Shown here piece after piece: positions 56,172 through 64,000 of a stretch of 64,000 bases of DNA; within the stretch, counting starts at the first letter, position 1, and the number at the start of each line of letters is the position of its first letter. A program made the translations under genes and the position numbers. The notes below the pieces were generated by a model, which saw only the letters and a program-made list of their open reading frames with translations, did not search any database and was not told the DNA's origin. Source of the stretch: CANKHA01 sp963731585 (GTDB lineage Bacteria > Pseudomonadota > Alphaproteobacteria > Rhizobiales > Xanthobacteraceae); the NCBI GenBank assembly GCA_963731585.1, contig CAVSWC010000013.1:434001-498000 (forward strand). Reading direction: 5' to 3'.

Positions 56172-57173
56172 ATGGTGCAGACCGCGAAGAAAAACGCGGA
56201 TGGCCCGTTGCGCGTAGGCGTGATCGGCGTCGGCGTCATGGGCAGCAACCATGCGCGCGTCTTCGCTGACATGCCGGGCGTCAAGCTGGTCGGCGTCGCC
56301 GATATCGATTCCAGCCAACGCGACTTTGTGGCGAAGGCGTTGGGCTGCGCCGGCTACGACAGTCTCGATGCGCTGCTCGACGGCGGCGTTGATGCGGTGA
56401 CCATCGCTGCGCCGACCCACCTGCATCACTCTATGGCGCTGGCCTGCATCTCCCGCGGCTTGGATGTGCTGGTGGAAAAGCCGATCGCTTCTTCGGTGGA
56501 GGAGGGGCGCGAGATCATCGCCGCCGCCCGCAGGGCCGGCATCACGCTGATGGTCGGGCATGTCGAGCGGTTCAACCCGGCGGTCGAGGCGATCAAGAAC
56601 GCGATTCACGGCGAGGACATTCTCTCCATTGCCATCACCCGCGTTGGCCCGTTCCCGCCGCGCATGTCGAATGTCGGCGTGGTCATCGATCTCGCGGTGC
56701 ACGACATCGATCTGATCCGCTGGTTCACCGATTCCGAGATCATCGAAGTGCAGCCGCAGCTTTCCAGCGCGGTGGCCGAGCGCGAGGACATCGCGCTCTT
56801 GCAATTCCGTACCGCCTCCGGCGTGCTCGCGCATATCAACACCAACTGGCTGACGCCGTTCAAGGCGCGCAACGTCACGGTGGCGACGCGCGGCAAATAC
56901 GTGATGGGCGATCTGCTGACCCGTCAGGTCACCGAGTGTTTCGGCTTCCAGCCCGACGGCAGCTATTCCATGCGGCATCTTTCCGTCGGACATGCCGAGC
57001 CGCTGCGTGCAGAGCTGATGGCTTTCATCAGCGCGATCGCCAGCAATGAGCCGGCCGCCGTCACCGGGGAGGAAGGCGTCGCTTCACTGGAGATCGCCAT
57101 TCAATGTCTTGAGGCCACGCCCACCCAGATCAGGGCCGCGCCGCACAAGGCTCCCCGCCGCGTTACCGGCTGA
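56172..57173 (+). CDS. Gfo/Idh/MocA oxidoreductase, WbpB/WlbA-like
   Basis: 333 intact residues. NAD loop LRVGVIGVGVMGSNHARVFA, then VTIAAPTHLHHSMALACISR, VLVEKPIASSVEEG (EKP catalytic Lys) and MVGHVERFNPAVEAIKNAI; VVIDLAVHDIDLIRWFT matches the WlbA active-site His/Asp region. Such enzymes oxidise C3 of UDP-GlcNAc-uronate to a 3-keto form. The aminotransferase follows 24 bases later, the typical WbpB-WbpE partner. An acetyltransferase (WbpD) and 2-epimerase (WbpI) are not seen in the window. Confidence 0.85.
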   Translation: MVQTAKKNADGPLRVGVIGVGVMGSNHARVFADMPGVKLVGVADIDSSQRDFVAKALGCAGYDSLDALLDGGVDAVTIAAPTHLHHSMALACISRGLDVLVEKPIASSVEEGREIIAAARRAGITLMVGHVERFNPAVEAIKNAIHGEDILSIAITRVGPFPPRMSNVGVVIDLAVHDIDLIRWFTDSEIIEVQPQLSSAVAEREDIALLQFRTASGVLAHINTNWLTPFKARNVTVATRGKYVMGDLLTRQVTECFGFQPDGSYSMRHLSVGHAEPLRAELMAFISAIASNEPAAVTGEEGVASLEIAIQCLEATPTQIRAAPHKAPRRVTG

Positions 57174-57197
57174 CGCGCGAGCCTCGCTTTTGGAATT

Positions 57198-58361
57198 ATG
57201 AGCCTGATGAACCAGCACGCCCGCCTCGATAGCACGCCGATTCCCTTCATCGATGTTGCCGCCCAGCGCCGCCGCCTCGGCAGCGCCGTCGATGACGCCA
57301 TCGCGCGCGTGCTTGCCCATTGCCAATTCATCATGGGCCCCGAGGTGCAGGCTTTCGAGAAGGATCTCGCCGCCTTCTGCGGCGCGCGCCACGCCATCAG
57401 CTGCGCCAGCGGCACCGACGCGCTCTTGCTGGTGCTGATGGCAAGGGGCGTCGGCCGCGGCGACGCGGTGTTCTGTCCGGCTTTTACTTTCTGCGCCACG
57501 GCGGAAGTCGTCGCGCTGCTCGGCGCGACGCCGGTCTTTGTCGATATCGACGAGGCGACTTTCAATCTCGATCCGGCGAGCCTGAAGCGCGCCATTCCGG
57601 TTGCGAAACAAAAGGGGCTGACGCCCAAGGCCGTCATTCCGGTCGATCTGTTCGGCCTGCCGGCGGATCACGACGCGGTGGCGGCAATCGCCAAGGCGGA
57701 AGGCTTGTTTGTGCTTGACGATGCCGCGCAGGGTTTTGGCGGCGTCTATAAGGGACGCAAGCTCGGTACGCTCGCGCCCGCCACCGCGACCAGTTTCTTC
57801 CCGGCCAAGCCGCTCGGCTGTTTCGGCGACGGCGGCGCTGTGATGACCGACGACGATACTCTGGCGGAAATCATCCGCAGCCTGCGCGTGCATGGGCAGG
57901 GCACCGACCGCTACGACAATGTGCGCATCGGGATAACCGGGCGGCTGGACACCATGCAGGCCGCGGTGCTGATCGAGAAGCTGAAGATTTTCCAGGACGA
58001 AATCGTCGCGCGTAACGAGGTAGCCAGGCGCTACAACGAAGCGCTCGCCGATGTCGCGGCCGTGCCGCAGGTGCCGGAGGGCTACACCTCGGTATGGGCG
58101 CAATACACCATCCGCCTGCAGCCTGGCCGGCGCGACCAGCTTGCCGCCGCGCTGAAGACGCAGGGCATCCCGACCGCGATCTACTATCCGCGCCCGCTGC
58201 ACAAGCTCGCGGCTTACGCCGGCTTCCCGTTGTCGGAAGGCGGCGTGCCGGTTGCAGAGAAACTGGCGGATGAAGTGATCAGCCTGCCGATGCACGCCTA
58301 TCTCGATGCACCGACCCAGGATCGCATCATCGCTGCGGTGAAGCGGGCACTGGCGGCCTAA
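57198..58361 (+). CDS. DegT/DnrJ/EryC1 sugar aminotransferase, WbpE/WlbC-like
   Basis: 387 residues. PLP motifs: ISCASGTDALLLVLMARGVG, FCPAFTFCATAEVVALLGAT, FVLDDAAQGFGGVYKGRKLG and SFFPAKPLGCFGDGGAVMTD with the Schiff-base Lys204. RVHGQGTDRYDNVRIGITGR and IYYPRPLHKLAAYAGFPLSE complete the substrate pocket. It transfers an amino group to a 3-keto (or 4-keto) UDP-sugar, giving the 3-amino uronic acid when paired with the upstream oxidoreductase. ATG 57198 is preferred over the ATG at 57207. It is the last gene of the operon and is followed by a palindromic repeat. Confidence 0.9.
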   Translation: MSLMNQHARLDSTPIPFIDVAAQRRRLGSAVDDAIARVLAHCQFIMGPEVQAFEKDLAAFCGARHAISCASGTDALLLVLMARGVGRGDAVFCPAFTFCATAEVVALLGATPVFVDIDEATFNLDPASLKRAIPVAKQKGLTPKAVIPVDLFGLPADHDAVAAIAKAEGLFVLDDAAQGFGGVYKGRKLGTLAPATATSFFPAKPLGCFGDGGAVMTDDDTLAEIIRSLRVHGQGTDRYDNVRIGITGRLDTMQAAVLIEKLKIFQDEIVARNEVARRYNEALADVAAVPQVPEGYTSVWAQYTIRLQPGRRDQLAAALKTQGIPTAIYYPRPLHKLAAYAGFPLSEGGVPVAEKLADEVISLPMHAYLDAPTQDRIIAAVKRALAA

Positions 58362-58370
58362 TCCACCTAG

Positions 58371-58469
58371 CCGTCATTCCGGGGCGCGCGAAGCGCGAAC
58401 CCGGAATCCATAAACACAGACCGGGGTTATGGATTCCGGACAGCCGCTGCGCGGCTTCCGGAATGACGG
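58371..58469. repeat. Palindromic repeat (GTCATTCCGG family), copy 2
   Basis: Perfect 12-base outer arms CCGTCATTCCGG (58371-58382) and CCGGAATGACGG (58458-58469) enclose perfect 13-base inner arms CCGGAATCCATAA (58401-58413) and TTATGGATTCCGG (58427-58439). GCGCGCGAAGCGCG forms a third small hairpin between the left arms. It lies nine bases after the aminotransferase stop. Shares its arm sequence with 1250-1343 and is better preserved. Confidence 0.88.
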
Positions 58470-58538
58470 AAGTTGGGAAGCCGTAGTGGCTGGGGCCTAT
58501 CTGGCCTTTGGAGATAACTCTGTCGGCCGCGCGGGAGA

Positions 58539-58566
58539 CCAACGACGTCCACTCATCCGTCGTTGG
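58539..58566. terminator. Possible bidirectional hairpin between convergent genes
   Basis: CCAACGACG (58539-58547) and CGTCGTTGG (58558-58566) form a 9-base perfect stem with a 10-base loop. It is 19 bases beyond the manC stop and between two convergent genes, as expected for a transcription end. There is no clear T-run, so Rho-independent activity is uncertain. Confidence 0.4.
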
Positions 58567-58585
58567 GTAGAGGGTACGGGAATCA

Positions 58586-60006
58586 TCAGCTTCTCTTATA
58601 AATATCGTCCAGCCGGACGATGTCGTCCTCGCCGAGATAGCTGCCGGTCTGCACCTCGATCAGCTCAAGCGGGATCTTGCCGTGATTGGCGAGGCGGTGC
58701 ACGGAGCCGATCGGGATATAGATCGAACTCGTTCTCGTGCACGATGCGCTGCTCCTCGCCGATCGTGACTTCGGCGGTGCCGCGCACCACCACCCAGTGC
58801 TCGGCGCGATGCCGGTGTTTCTGCAGTGACAGCGTGCCTCCTTCGCGCACGACGATGCGTTTGACCTGGAAACGCTCGCCGGCGTCGATCGAACTCGTAA
58901 TAGCCCCAGGGCCGATAGACGCGGCGATGGTCGGTCGCCTCGGGGCGCTTTGAGGCCTTCAGCTTCTCCACCAGTTCGCGCACGTGTTCCGCGCGCTCGC
59001 GCGGGATCACCAGCACGGCGTCGCTAGTGGAGACCACCACGAGATCCTTGACGCCGACGACAGCGGTGAGCCGGTCGTCCGAATGGATGACGCAATTGCT
59101 CGTATCGGTGGTGACCACCTGGCCCTGCACCGCGTTGCCGGCGCCATCGCGCTCGCCCACGTCAAAGACCGCGTCCCAGCTTCCAATATCGGACCAGCGA
59201 TATTGCGCTTCCACTACTGCCGCGCGGTCGGTCTTCTCCATCAGCGCATAGTCGATGGATTTCTGCGGCGCGCGCGCGAAGGCATTCGGGTCAAGCCGGA
59301 AGAAACCGAGATCAGTGGTCGCCGCTGCCGCCGAAGCTTCGACGGCTTCGACGAGAGCGGGCTCGAAACGCCTGAGCTCCGCGAGCATCACATCGGCGCG
59401 GAACAGGAAATTTCCGGAATTCCACAGATAGCCTTCCGCGATGTAGCGCGCGGCAGTGGCGGCATTCGGCTTCTCAACAAACTTCTCCACCTTGTAGGCG
59501 TCCTTCGGCCCGAGTGGCTTACCGCGCAGGATATAACCGTAGCTCGTTTTCGGCTGCGTCGGCTTGATGCCGAAGGTGACGATATGCCCGGCGTCGGCAG
59601 CTTCCCGCGCAGGCTGGCAGGCTTGCACGAAAAGCTCCGGGTCCAGCATGACATGATCGGCCGCGAGCGTGAGCACCACCGCGTCCGGGTCCTGCTTCAT
59701 CGCCAACACGGCCGCGGACGCGATGGCGGCAGCGGAATCCCGGCGCAGCGGCTCGATCACGATCATCGCTTCCAGCCCGCATTTTTCTGCCTGGTGGCGA
59801 GCGAAGAAATGAAATTGTCCCCCGGTCATCACGATCGGCGCGGCGAAGGTGCTCCGGTCCGCCACCCGTTGCAGGGCCTGCTGATAGGTGGAGAGGGTGC
59901 CGACTAGCGGCAGAAATTGCTTGGGGAGCGCATCGCGCGACACCGGCCATAGCCGGGTGCCCGCGCCGCCGGCGAGAAGAACGGGTACGATGGGGGAGGG
60001 TGCCAT
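58586..60006 (-). CDS. manC: Mannose-1-phosphate guanylyltransferase / mannose-6-phosphate isomerase (two insertions)
   Basis: Corrected length is 472 residues from ATG 60006. The nucleotidyltransferase domain begins VPVLLAGGAGTRLWPVSRDA with PKQFLPLVG, then VLTLAADHVMLDP and FVEKPNAATAARYIAEGYLW with NSGNFLF. The C-terminal cupin isomerase part holds YRPWGYYEFIDAGERFQVKR, LQKHRHRAEHWVVVRGTAEV and ENEFIYIPIGSVHRLANHGK. Each TTC[G]ATC (near 58890 and 58725) has one extra G; removing both restores the family sequence. It makes GDP-mannose for LPS or EPS sugars. It is divergent from murJ across 62 bases. Confidence 0.92.
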
Positions 60007-60068
60007 GGCAGTTTTGATTCGCCTTAGGATCGCCGCGTCTATTTCCCTATATTTCACATGGAAGGTTA

Positions 60069-61614
60069 ATGATCGAGCGCATTCTAACTGTCGGCGGCCT
60101 GACATTGGTGTCGCGGGTCACCGGCTTTATCCGCGACATCATGCTGGCGGCGATCCTGGGCGCAGGGCCGGTGGCCGACGCCTTTTTCGTGGCGCTGCGT
60201 CTGCCCAATCATTTCCGCGCCATTTTCGCCGAAGGCGCCTTCAATGCAGCCTTCGTCCCGGCCTATGCGCGCATCCGGGAGCAGAGCGGCGCGGAGCGCG
60301 CCGGTATCTTTGCCGACCGTATTTTTACGCTGTTGCTGCTGAGCCAGATCGTTTTACTCGGGGTGGCGCTGGTCTTCACCCCAGAGGTGATCGCGCTGCT
60401 GGCGCCCGGTTTCAACGACGATCCCGCCCGCTTCCCGCTCGCGGTGGAAATGACCCGCATCACCTTTCCCTACCTGCTGCTGGTGACTTTGGTGACGCTC
60501 TATGGCGGCATCCTCAATGCGCTGCAGCGTTTCGCCGCCGCCGCAGCAGCGCCTATCCTGCTGAACCTTTCCATGATGATGGCGCTGGCCATGGCGGCAT
60601 CCTTTCCGACCGCGGGGCATGCGGCGGCCTGGGGCGTGCTGCTGGCGGGGCTGCTTGAATTCGTCCTGCTCGCCGCCGACGCCCGCCGGGCTGGCGTGAC
60701 GCCGTGGTTCCGCTGGCCCCGGTTCGATGTCGATGTGCGGAAATTCTTCCGCGCGCTCGGCCCGGCGACGGTCGGTTCCGCCGGCGTGCAACTCGCGCTC
60801 TTCGCCGATACGATCCTGGCGAGCTTCCTGGCCACCGGTGCGCTCTCGGCGCTCTATTACGCTGACCGGCTCAATCAATTGCCGATCGGCGTCATTGGCA
60901 TCGCCGCCGGCACCGTGGTGCTTGCCGGAAATGGCGCGCCGCATTGCGGCGGGGGACGACGTCGGCGCGCGCCGCGCGCAGAACCGCGCCATCGAGCTGA
61001 CGCTGCTGCTTTCCATTCCCTGCGTCGCCGCCTTCCTGATCCTGCCCGAGTTGATCATGCGCGCGCTGTTTGCCCGCGGCGCCTTCACCTCGGCCGACGC
61101 GGTGGCGGCCGGGCAAACGCTCGCGGCTTATGCGCTGGGCCTCGTGCCTTTCGTGCTCATCCGCAGCGTGGTCGCCACTTTCTTTGCGCGCGGCGACACC
61201 GCCAATCCGGTGAAGGCGGCGCTCGCCGCGGCTGGGGTCAACATCGGCTTCAAGATTCTGCTGGTTGGATCGCTGGCGCAGGTGGGGCTCGCGCTCGCCA
61301 CCTCGATCGGCGCCTGGATCAATCTCGCTTTGGTATTATGGCTGGCGGGACGGCGGGGACTGATCGGCCTCGACCCTGACTTGCGCCGCGCGATGCTTAA
61401 AATTGCGGCAGCCGGTATCGCGCTAGGGTGCGCGCTTTGGCTCGGCCAATTTCTCGTCGCGCATTGGGTGCATGATGATATGGCGTTGCGCGACGAAGCC
61501 AGGCTGGCGATGCTGATGGCGATTGGCGCGGTGGTCTATGGCGGAGTCGTGCTGGCGCTGTTCGGGCGGCAATGGCTAGAAACTTTCCGCCGGCCCGCAA
61601 GTCCGCCTCTTTAA
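60069..61614 (+). CDS. murJ: Lipid II flippase MurJ (one frameshift)
   Basis: About 514 residues with some fourteen membrane helices. The N-terminus ILTVGGLTLVSRVTGFIRDI with MLAAILGAGPVADAFFVALR and LPNHFRAIFAEGAFNAAFVP is the MurJ/MviN signature, including the central-cavity Arg residues. One extra base near 60930 shifts the frame; removal reads TVVLPEMARRIAAGDDVGAR. It flips lipid II for peptidoglycan synthesis. Wzx-type glycan flippases are distant relatives, but the signature is MurJ-specific. Confidence 0.92.
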
Positions 61615-61674
61615 TTCGCCCGGCCCGGTATCTACCTTTCCGCCAATTGCCATTCTGCCTATACTCGAAATCTT

Positions 61675-62848
61675 ATGATCCCATCAATTTCAGCGCGTTT
61701 CGCCCTGCTGCTTGCGCTCGCGCCGCTTTTGGCCATGTGCGGGGAGAACCAGCAGCAGGCCGCGCCGCCGCCGCCTCCGGTCACCGTCGCCATTCCGGTC
61801 AAGCAAATGGTGACCGACCAGGATGAATATGTCGGCCGCTTCGTGGCGGTTGACGCGGTCGAAGTCCGCACCCGCGTGGCCGGCACGCTCGACGCCGTGC
61901 ATTTCAGGGACGGCCAGATCGTCGCCAAGGGCGATCTCTTGTTCAGCATCGACCGCCGGCCTTTTGAAAACGCGGCGGCGCAGGCACGCGCCAATCTGTT
62001 GCTCGCAAGCTCCAATCTCACTTTCGCGGAAGGCGACTTGACGCGCGCGCAACAGCTCGTGCGCGAAAGGACGATCTCCGAGCAGGTGTACGACCAGCGT
62101 GCCCAGACCAAGCGCAATGCCGAGGCCTCGGTTGCGGCCGAATCAAGCCGCCGTGCGGCAAGCGGAGCTCGACCTGGAATTCACCGAAGTGCGCGCGCCG
62201 ATTGCCGGCCGCATCGGCGACCGCCGCGTTTCGCCCGGCAATCTGGTGGCTAGCGGCGCGGGGGCGACCTTGCTGGCAACGATCGTGTCCACCGATCCCA
62301 TGCGCTTTGAATTCACCTTCGATGAGGCTTCGCTGCTGCGCTACGATCGCGTGGCGCGGCAGCATGCCGAGCAGCCGGCGCGCGGGTTTTCACTGCCGAT
62401 CAAGCTGCGCCTGATCGACGAGCCGGATTTCACGCACCAGGGCGCGATGGACTTCGTCGACAACGTGATCGAACGCGGCACCGGCACCATCCGCGGCCGC
62501 GCGGTCTTCGAGAACAAGAAAGAGTTGTTCGTGCCCGGCATGTTCGGCCGCGTGCAGATTCCCGCTGCGCCGCCGGCGGAAGCGCTGCTGGTGCCGGACG
62601 CCGCCATCGGCGCCGATCAGGCGCGCAAATTCGTCTTCGTGGTGGAACCGGATAACTCGGTGAAGCAGGTCTTTGTGACGCTCGGGCAGGCGGTTGGCGA
62701 CAAGCGGGTCGTGCGCGAAGGCCTCGCGCCGGATTCCCGGGTCGTGGTCAATGGCCTGATGCGCGTGCGGCCGGGCGTGAAAGTCACGCCCCAGGAAGAG
62801 GGCGCCGCGCCGCCGGCGCCCGGAACGCCTACCGCCGCAGCCAAGTAG
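61675..62848 (+). CDS. RND efflux periplasmic adaptor (membrane fusion protein; one frameshift)
   Basis: Corrected length is 390 residues. A hydrophobic signal (FALLLALAPLLAMCG, possibly a lipobox with Cys20) is followed by VTVAIPVKQMVTDQDEYVGR, a lipoyl-like hairpin VEVRTRVAGTLDAVHFRDGQ and LLFSIDRRPFENAAAQARAN, a coiled-coil hairpin, then FTEVRAPIAGRIGDRRVSPG after the break. One extra G near 62140 (GCC[G]AAT) breaks the frame; corrected it reads VAANQAAVRQAEL. It links an inner-membrane pump to an outer-membrane channel. The pump gene follows 15 bases later. Confidence 0.9.
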
Positions 62849-62863
62849 TTACAGGGCCAGCCG

Positions 62864-64000
62864 ATGCGTATTTCGCATTTCTTCATCGACCGCCCGATCT
62901 TCGCGGCGGTTATCTCGATCGTGATCGTGATCCTTGGCGGCGTGTCCTTCGTCCGCCTGCCGGTGGCGCAATATCCCGAGATCGCGCCGCCGACCATCAA
63001 CGTGGCCGGCCAATATCCCGGCGCCAGCGCGGAGATTGTGGCTTCCACGGTGGTCTCGCCGATCGAGGACCAGATCAACGGCGTGGAGGGGATGCTCTAC
63101 GTCTCGTCCAATTCCACCTCGGACGGCCGGTTCTCCATCGCGGTCACTTTCGACCTCGGCACCAACCTCGACATCGCCCAGGTGCAGGTGCAGAACCGCG
63201 TCGCCATCGCGCAGCCGCGGCTGCCCGTCGATGTGCGCAATATCGGTGTCACCGTCAACAAATCTTCGCCCGACCTGATGATGGTCGTGCATTTGTATTC
63301 GCCCGACAAATCTCGCGACCAGCTTTACGTCTCCAACTTTGCGAGCCTGCAGATCAAGGATGCGCTGACGCGCGTGGACGGCGTCGGTTCCATCACCGTG
63401 TTCGGCAGCCGCGATTATGCCATGCGGGCTTGGCTGGATCCCGGCCGGCTGCAATCCCTTGGGCTGACGTCGCAGGACGTGGTCACCGCCATCCAGGGGC
63501 AGAACCTGCAAGTTGCTTCCGGCGTGCTGAACCAGCCGCCGGTGGAGAGCGATCTTGCCTTCCAGGTCTCGGTGCAGACGCAGGGGCGGCTGAGCGACCC
63601 GGCGGAGTTCGGCAATATCGTGGTGAAGCAGTCGCAAGGCGCCGTGGTGCGGTTGCGCAACGTCGCCCGCATCGAGCTCGCCGCGCAGGATTACGGCACC
63701 AATTCCTATCTCGACCGCGACCCGGCGGTGGCGCTCGCCATCTTCCAGCGGCCCGGCTCCAATGCGATTTCCACCGCCAGCGCCATCCGCGCCACCATGC
63801 AGCAGCTGGCGCCGAGTTTCCCCCCGGGCGTCAAGCACGCCATCGTTTATGACCCCACCACCTTCATCCAGCAGTCGGTCGATGAAGTGGAAATAACGAT
63901 CGTGATCGCCGTGGTGCTGGTGGTCTTCGTCGTCATCATGTTCCTGCAGACCTGGCGCGCGGCGGTGATCCCGATCGTCGCCATTCCGGTCTCGCTGATC
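62864..64000 (+). CDS. RND multidrug efflux pump, AcrB-like, truncated by the window end
   Basis: 379 of about 1040 residues are visible and the frame is open at base 64000. MRISHFFIDRPIFAAVISIV is TM1; PVAQYPEIAPPTINVAGQYP and GASAEIVASTVVSPIEDQIN open the pore domain; VDGVGSITVFGSRDYAMRAW and the GQNLQVASGVLNQPP region follow, and TM2 and TM3 begin near IVIAVVLVVFVVIMFLQTW. It pumps lipophilic compounds using the proton gradient with the adaptor just upstream. Specificity is not readable. Confidence 0.92.
   Translation, partial: MRISHFFIDRPIFAAVISIVIVILGGVSFVRLPVAQYPEIAPPTINVAGQYPGASAEIVASTVVSPIEDQINGVEGMLYVSSNSTSDGRFSIAVTFDLGTNLDIAQVQVQNRVAIAQPRLPVDVRNIGVTVNKSSPDLMMVVHLYSPDKSRDQLYVSNFASLQIKDALTRVDGVGSITVFGSRDYAMRAWLDPGRLQSLGLTSQDVVTAIQGQNLQVASGVLNQPPVESDLAFQVSVQTQGRLSDPAEFGNIVVKQSQGAVVRLRNVARIELAAQDYGTNSYLDRDPAVALAIFQRPGSNAISTASAIRATMQQLAPSFPPGVKHAIVYDPTTFIQQSVDEVEITIVIAVVLVVFVVIMFLQTWRAAVIPIVAIPVSLI

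Overview
This is high-GC DNA that looks alphaproteobacterial, most likely Hyphomicrobiales (Xanthobacteraceae or Nitrobacteraceae-like). The evidence is the GC-rich codon use, a GC-rich palindromic repeat with GTCATTCCGG arms of a kind I associate with that group (1250-1343 and 58371-58469), and a Gram-negative envelope gene set (lptD, gmhA/gmhB/hldD/hldE, an RND pump). Placement is by gene character only; no rRNA or tRNA gene was recognised. Roughly 50 of the 64 kb build, modify, transport or assemble surface glycans.

Layout. 1-5.2 kb: two tandem cupin proteins, an EutA-like reactivase, a RaiA/cold-shock fusion, a glutathione S-transferase and a fumarylacetoacetate-hydrolase-fold enzyme. 5.2-9.4 kb: an MsbA-type ABC transporter, galE and a glycosyltransferase. 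9.4-12.5 kb: a small lipoprotein and lptD. 13-20.5 kb: ADP-heptose and inner-core LPS genes in two divergent operons (waaF-like, gmhA, gmhB and a lipoprotein to the left; hldD, hldE, a family 2 glycosyltransferase and an O-antigen ligase/polymerase to the right). 20.6-30 kb: a WbpM/CapD-like dehydratase, a membrane protein, an MHS transporter, then asnB, a sulfotransferase and a WecA/WbpL-type initiating transferase on the minus strand, and a GT4. 30.2-36.9 kb: a partly lower-GC block with two paralogous ParB-like proteins around a sulfotransferase and two paralogous GT-B-like proteins, then a methyltransferase. 37.2-46.4 kb: a tight eight-gene operon (ABC exporter, neuB, neuC, D-2-hydroxyacid dehydrogenase, ThDP enzyme, Gfo/Idh oxidoreductase, neuA, polysaccharide deacetylase). 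46.4-51.5 kb: a surface-carbohydrate protein, an acyltransferase-like protein, a kinase-like/methyltransferase fusion and a third sulfotransferase. 51.7-58.4 kb: a GT4, UDP-HexNAc 6-dehydrogenase, uronate-type epimerase, transaldolase, WbpB-like oxidoreductase and WbpE-like aminotransferase. 58.6-64 kb: manC, murJ and a truncated RND efflux operon.

How the genes fit together (inference). The cell appears to make a heptose-containing LPS core and one or more polymers carrying a nonulosonic (sialic-like) acid and aminated uronic acids, decorated by sulfation, methylation, amidation and deacetylation. WecA/WbpL-like and WbpM-like enzymes could start the repeat unit. The ABC protein at the head of the neu operon is a candidate flippase or exporter. 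The most unusual part is the insertion of a complete D-2-hydroxyacid dehydrogenase, a ThDP-dependent enzyme and a Gfo/Idh oxidoreductase between neuC and neuA. This suggests a modified nonulosonate or branched sugar I cannot name.

Data quality. Twenty-one genes need one or more single-base corrections, nearly all insertions, to restore canonical protein sequence. One gene (41202-42158) needs about fifteen. I read this as uncorrected sequencing or assembly error rather than gene decay, and annotate each such locus as one CDS with the break positions stated.
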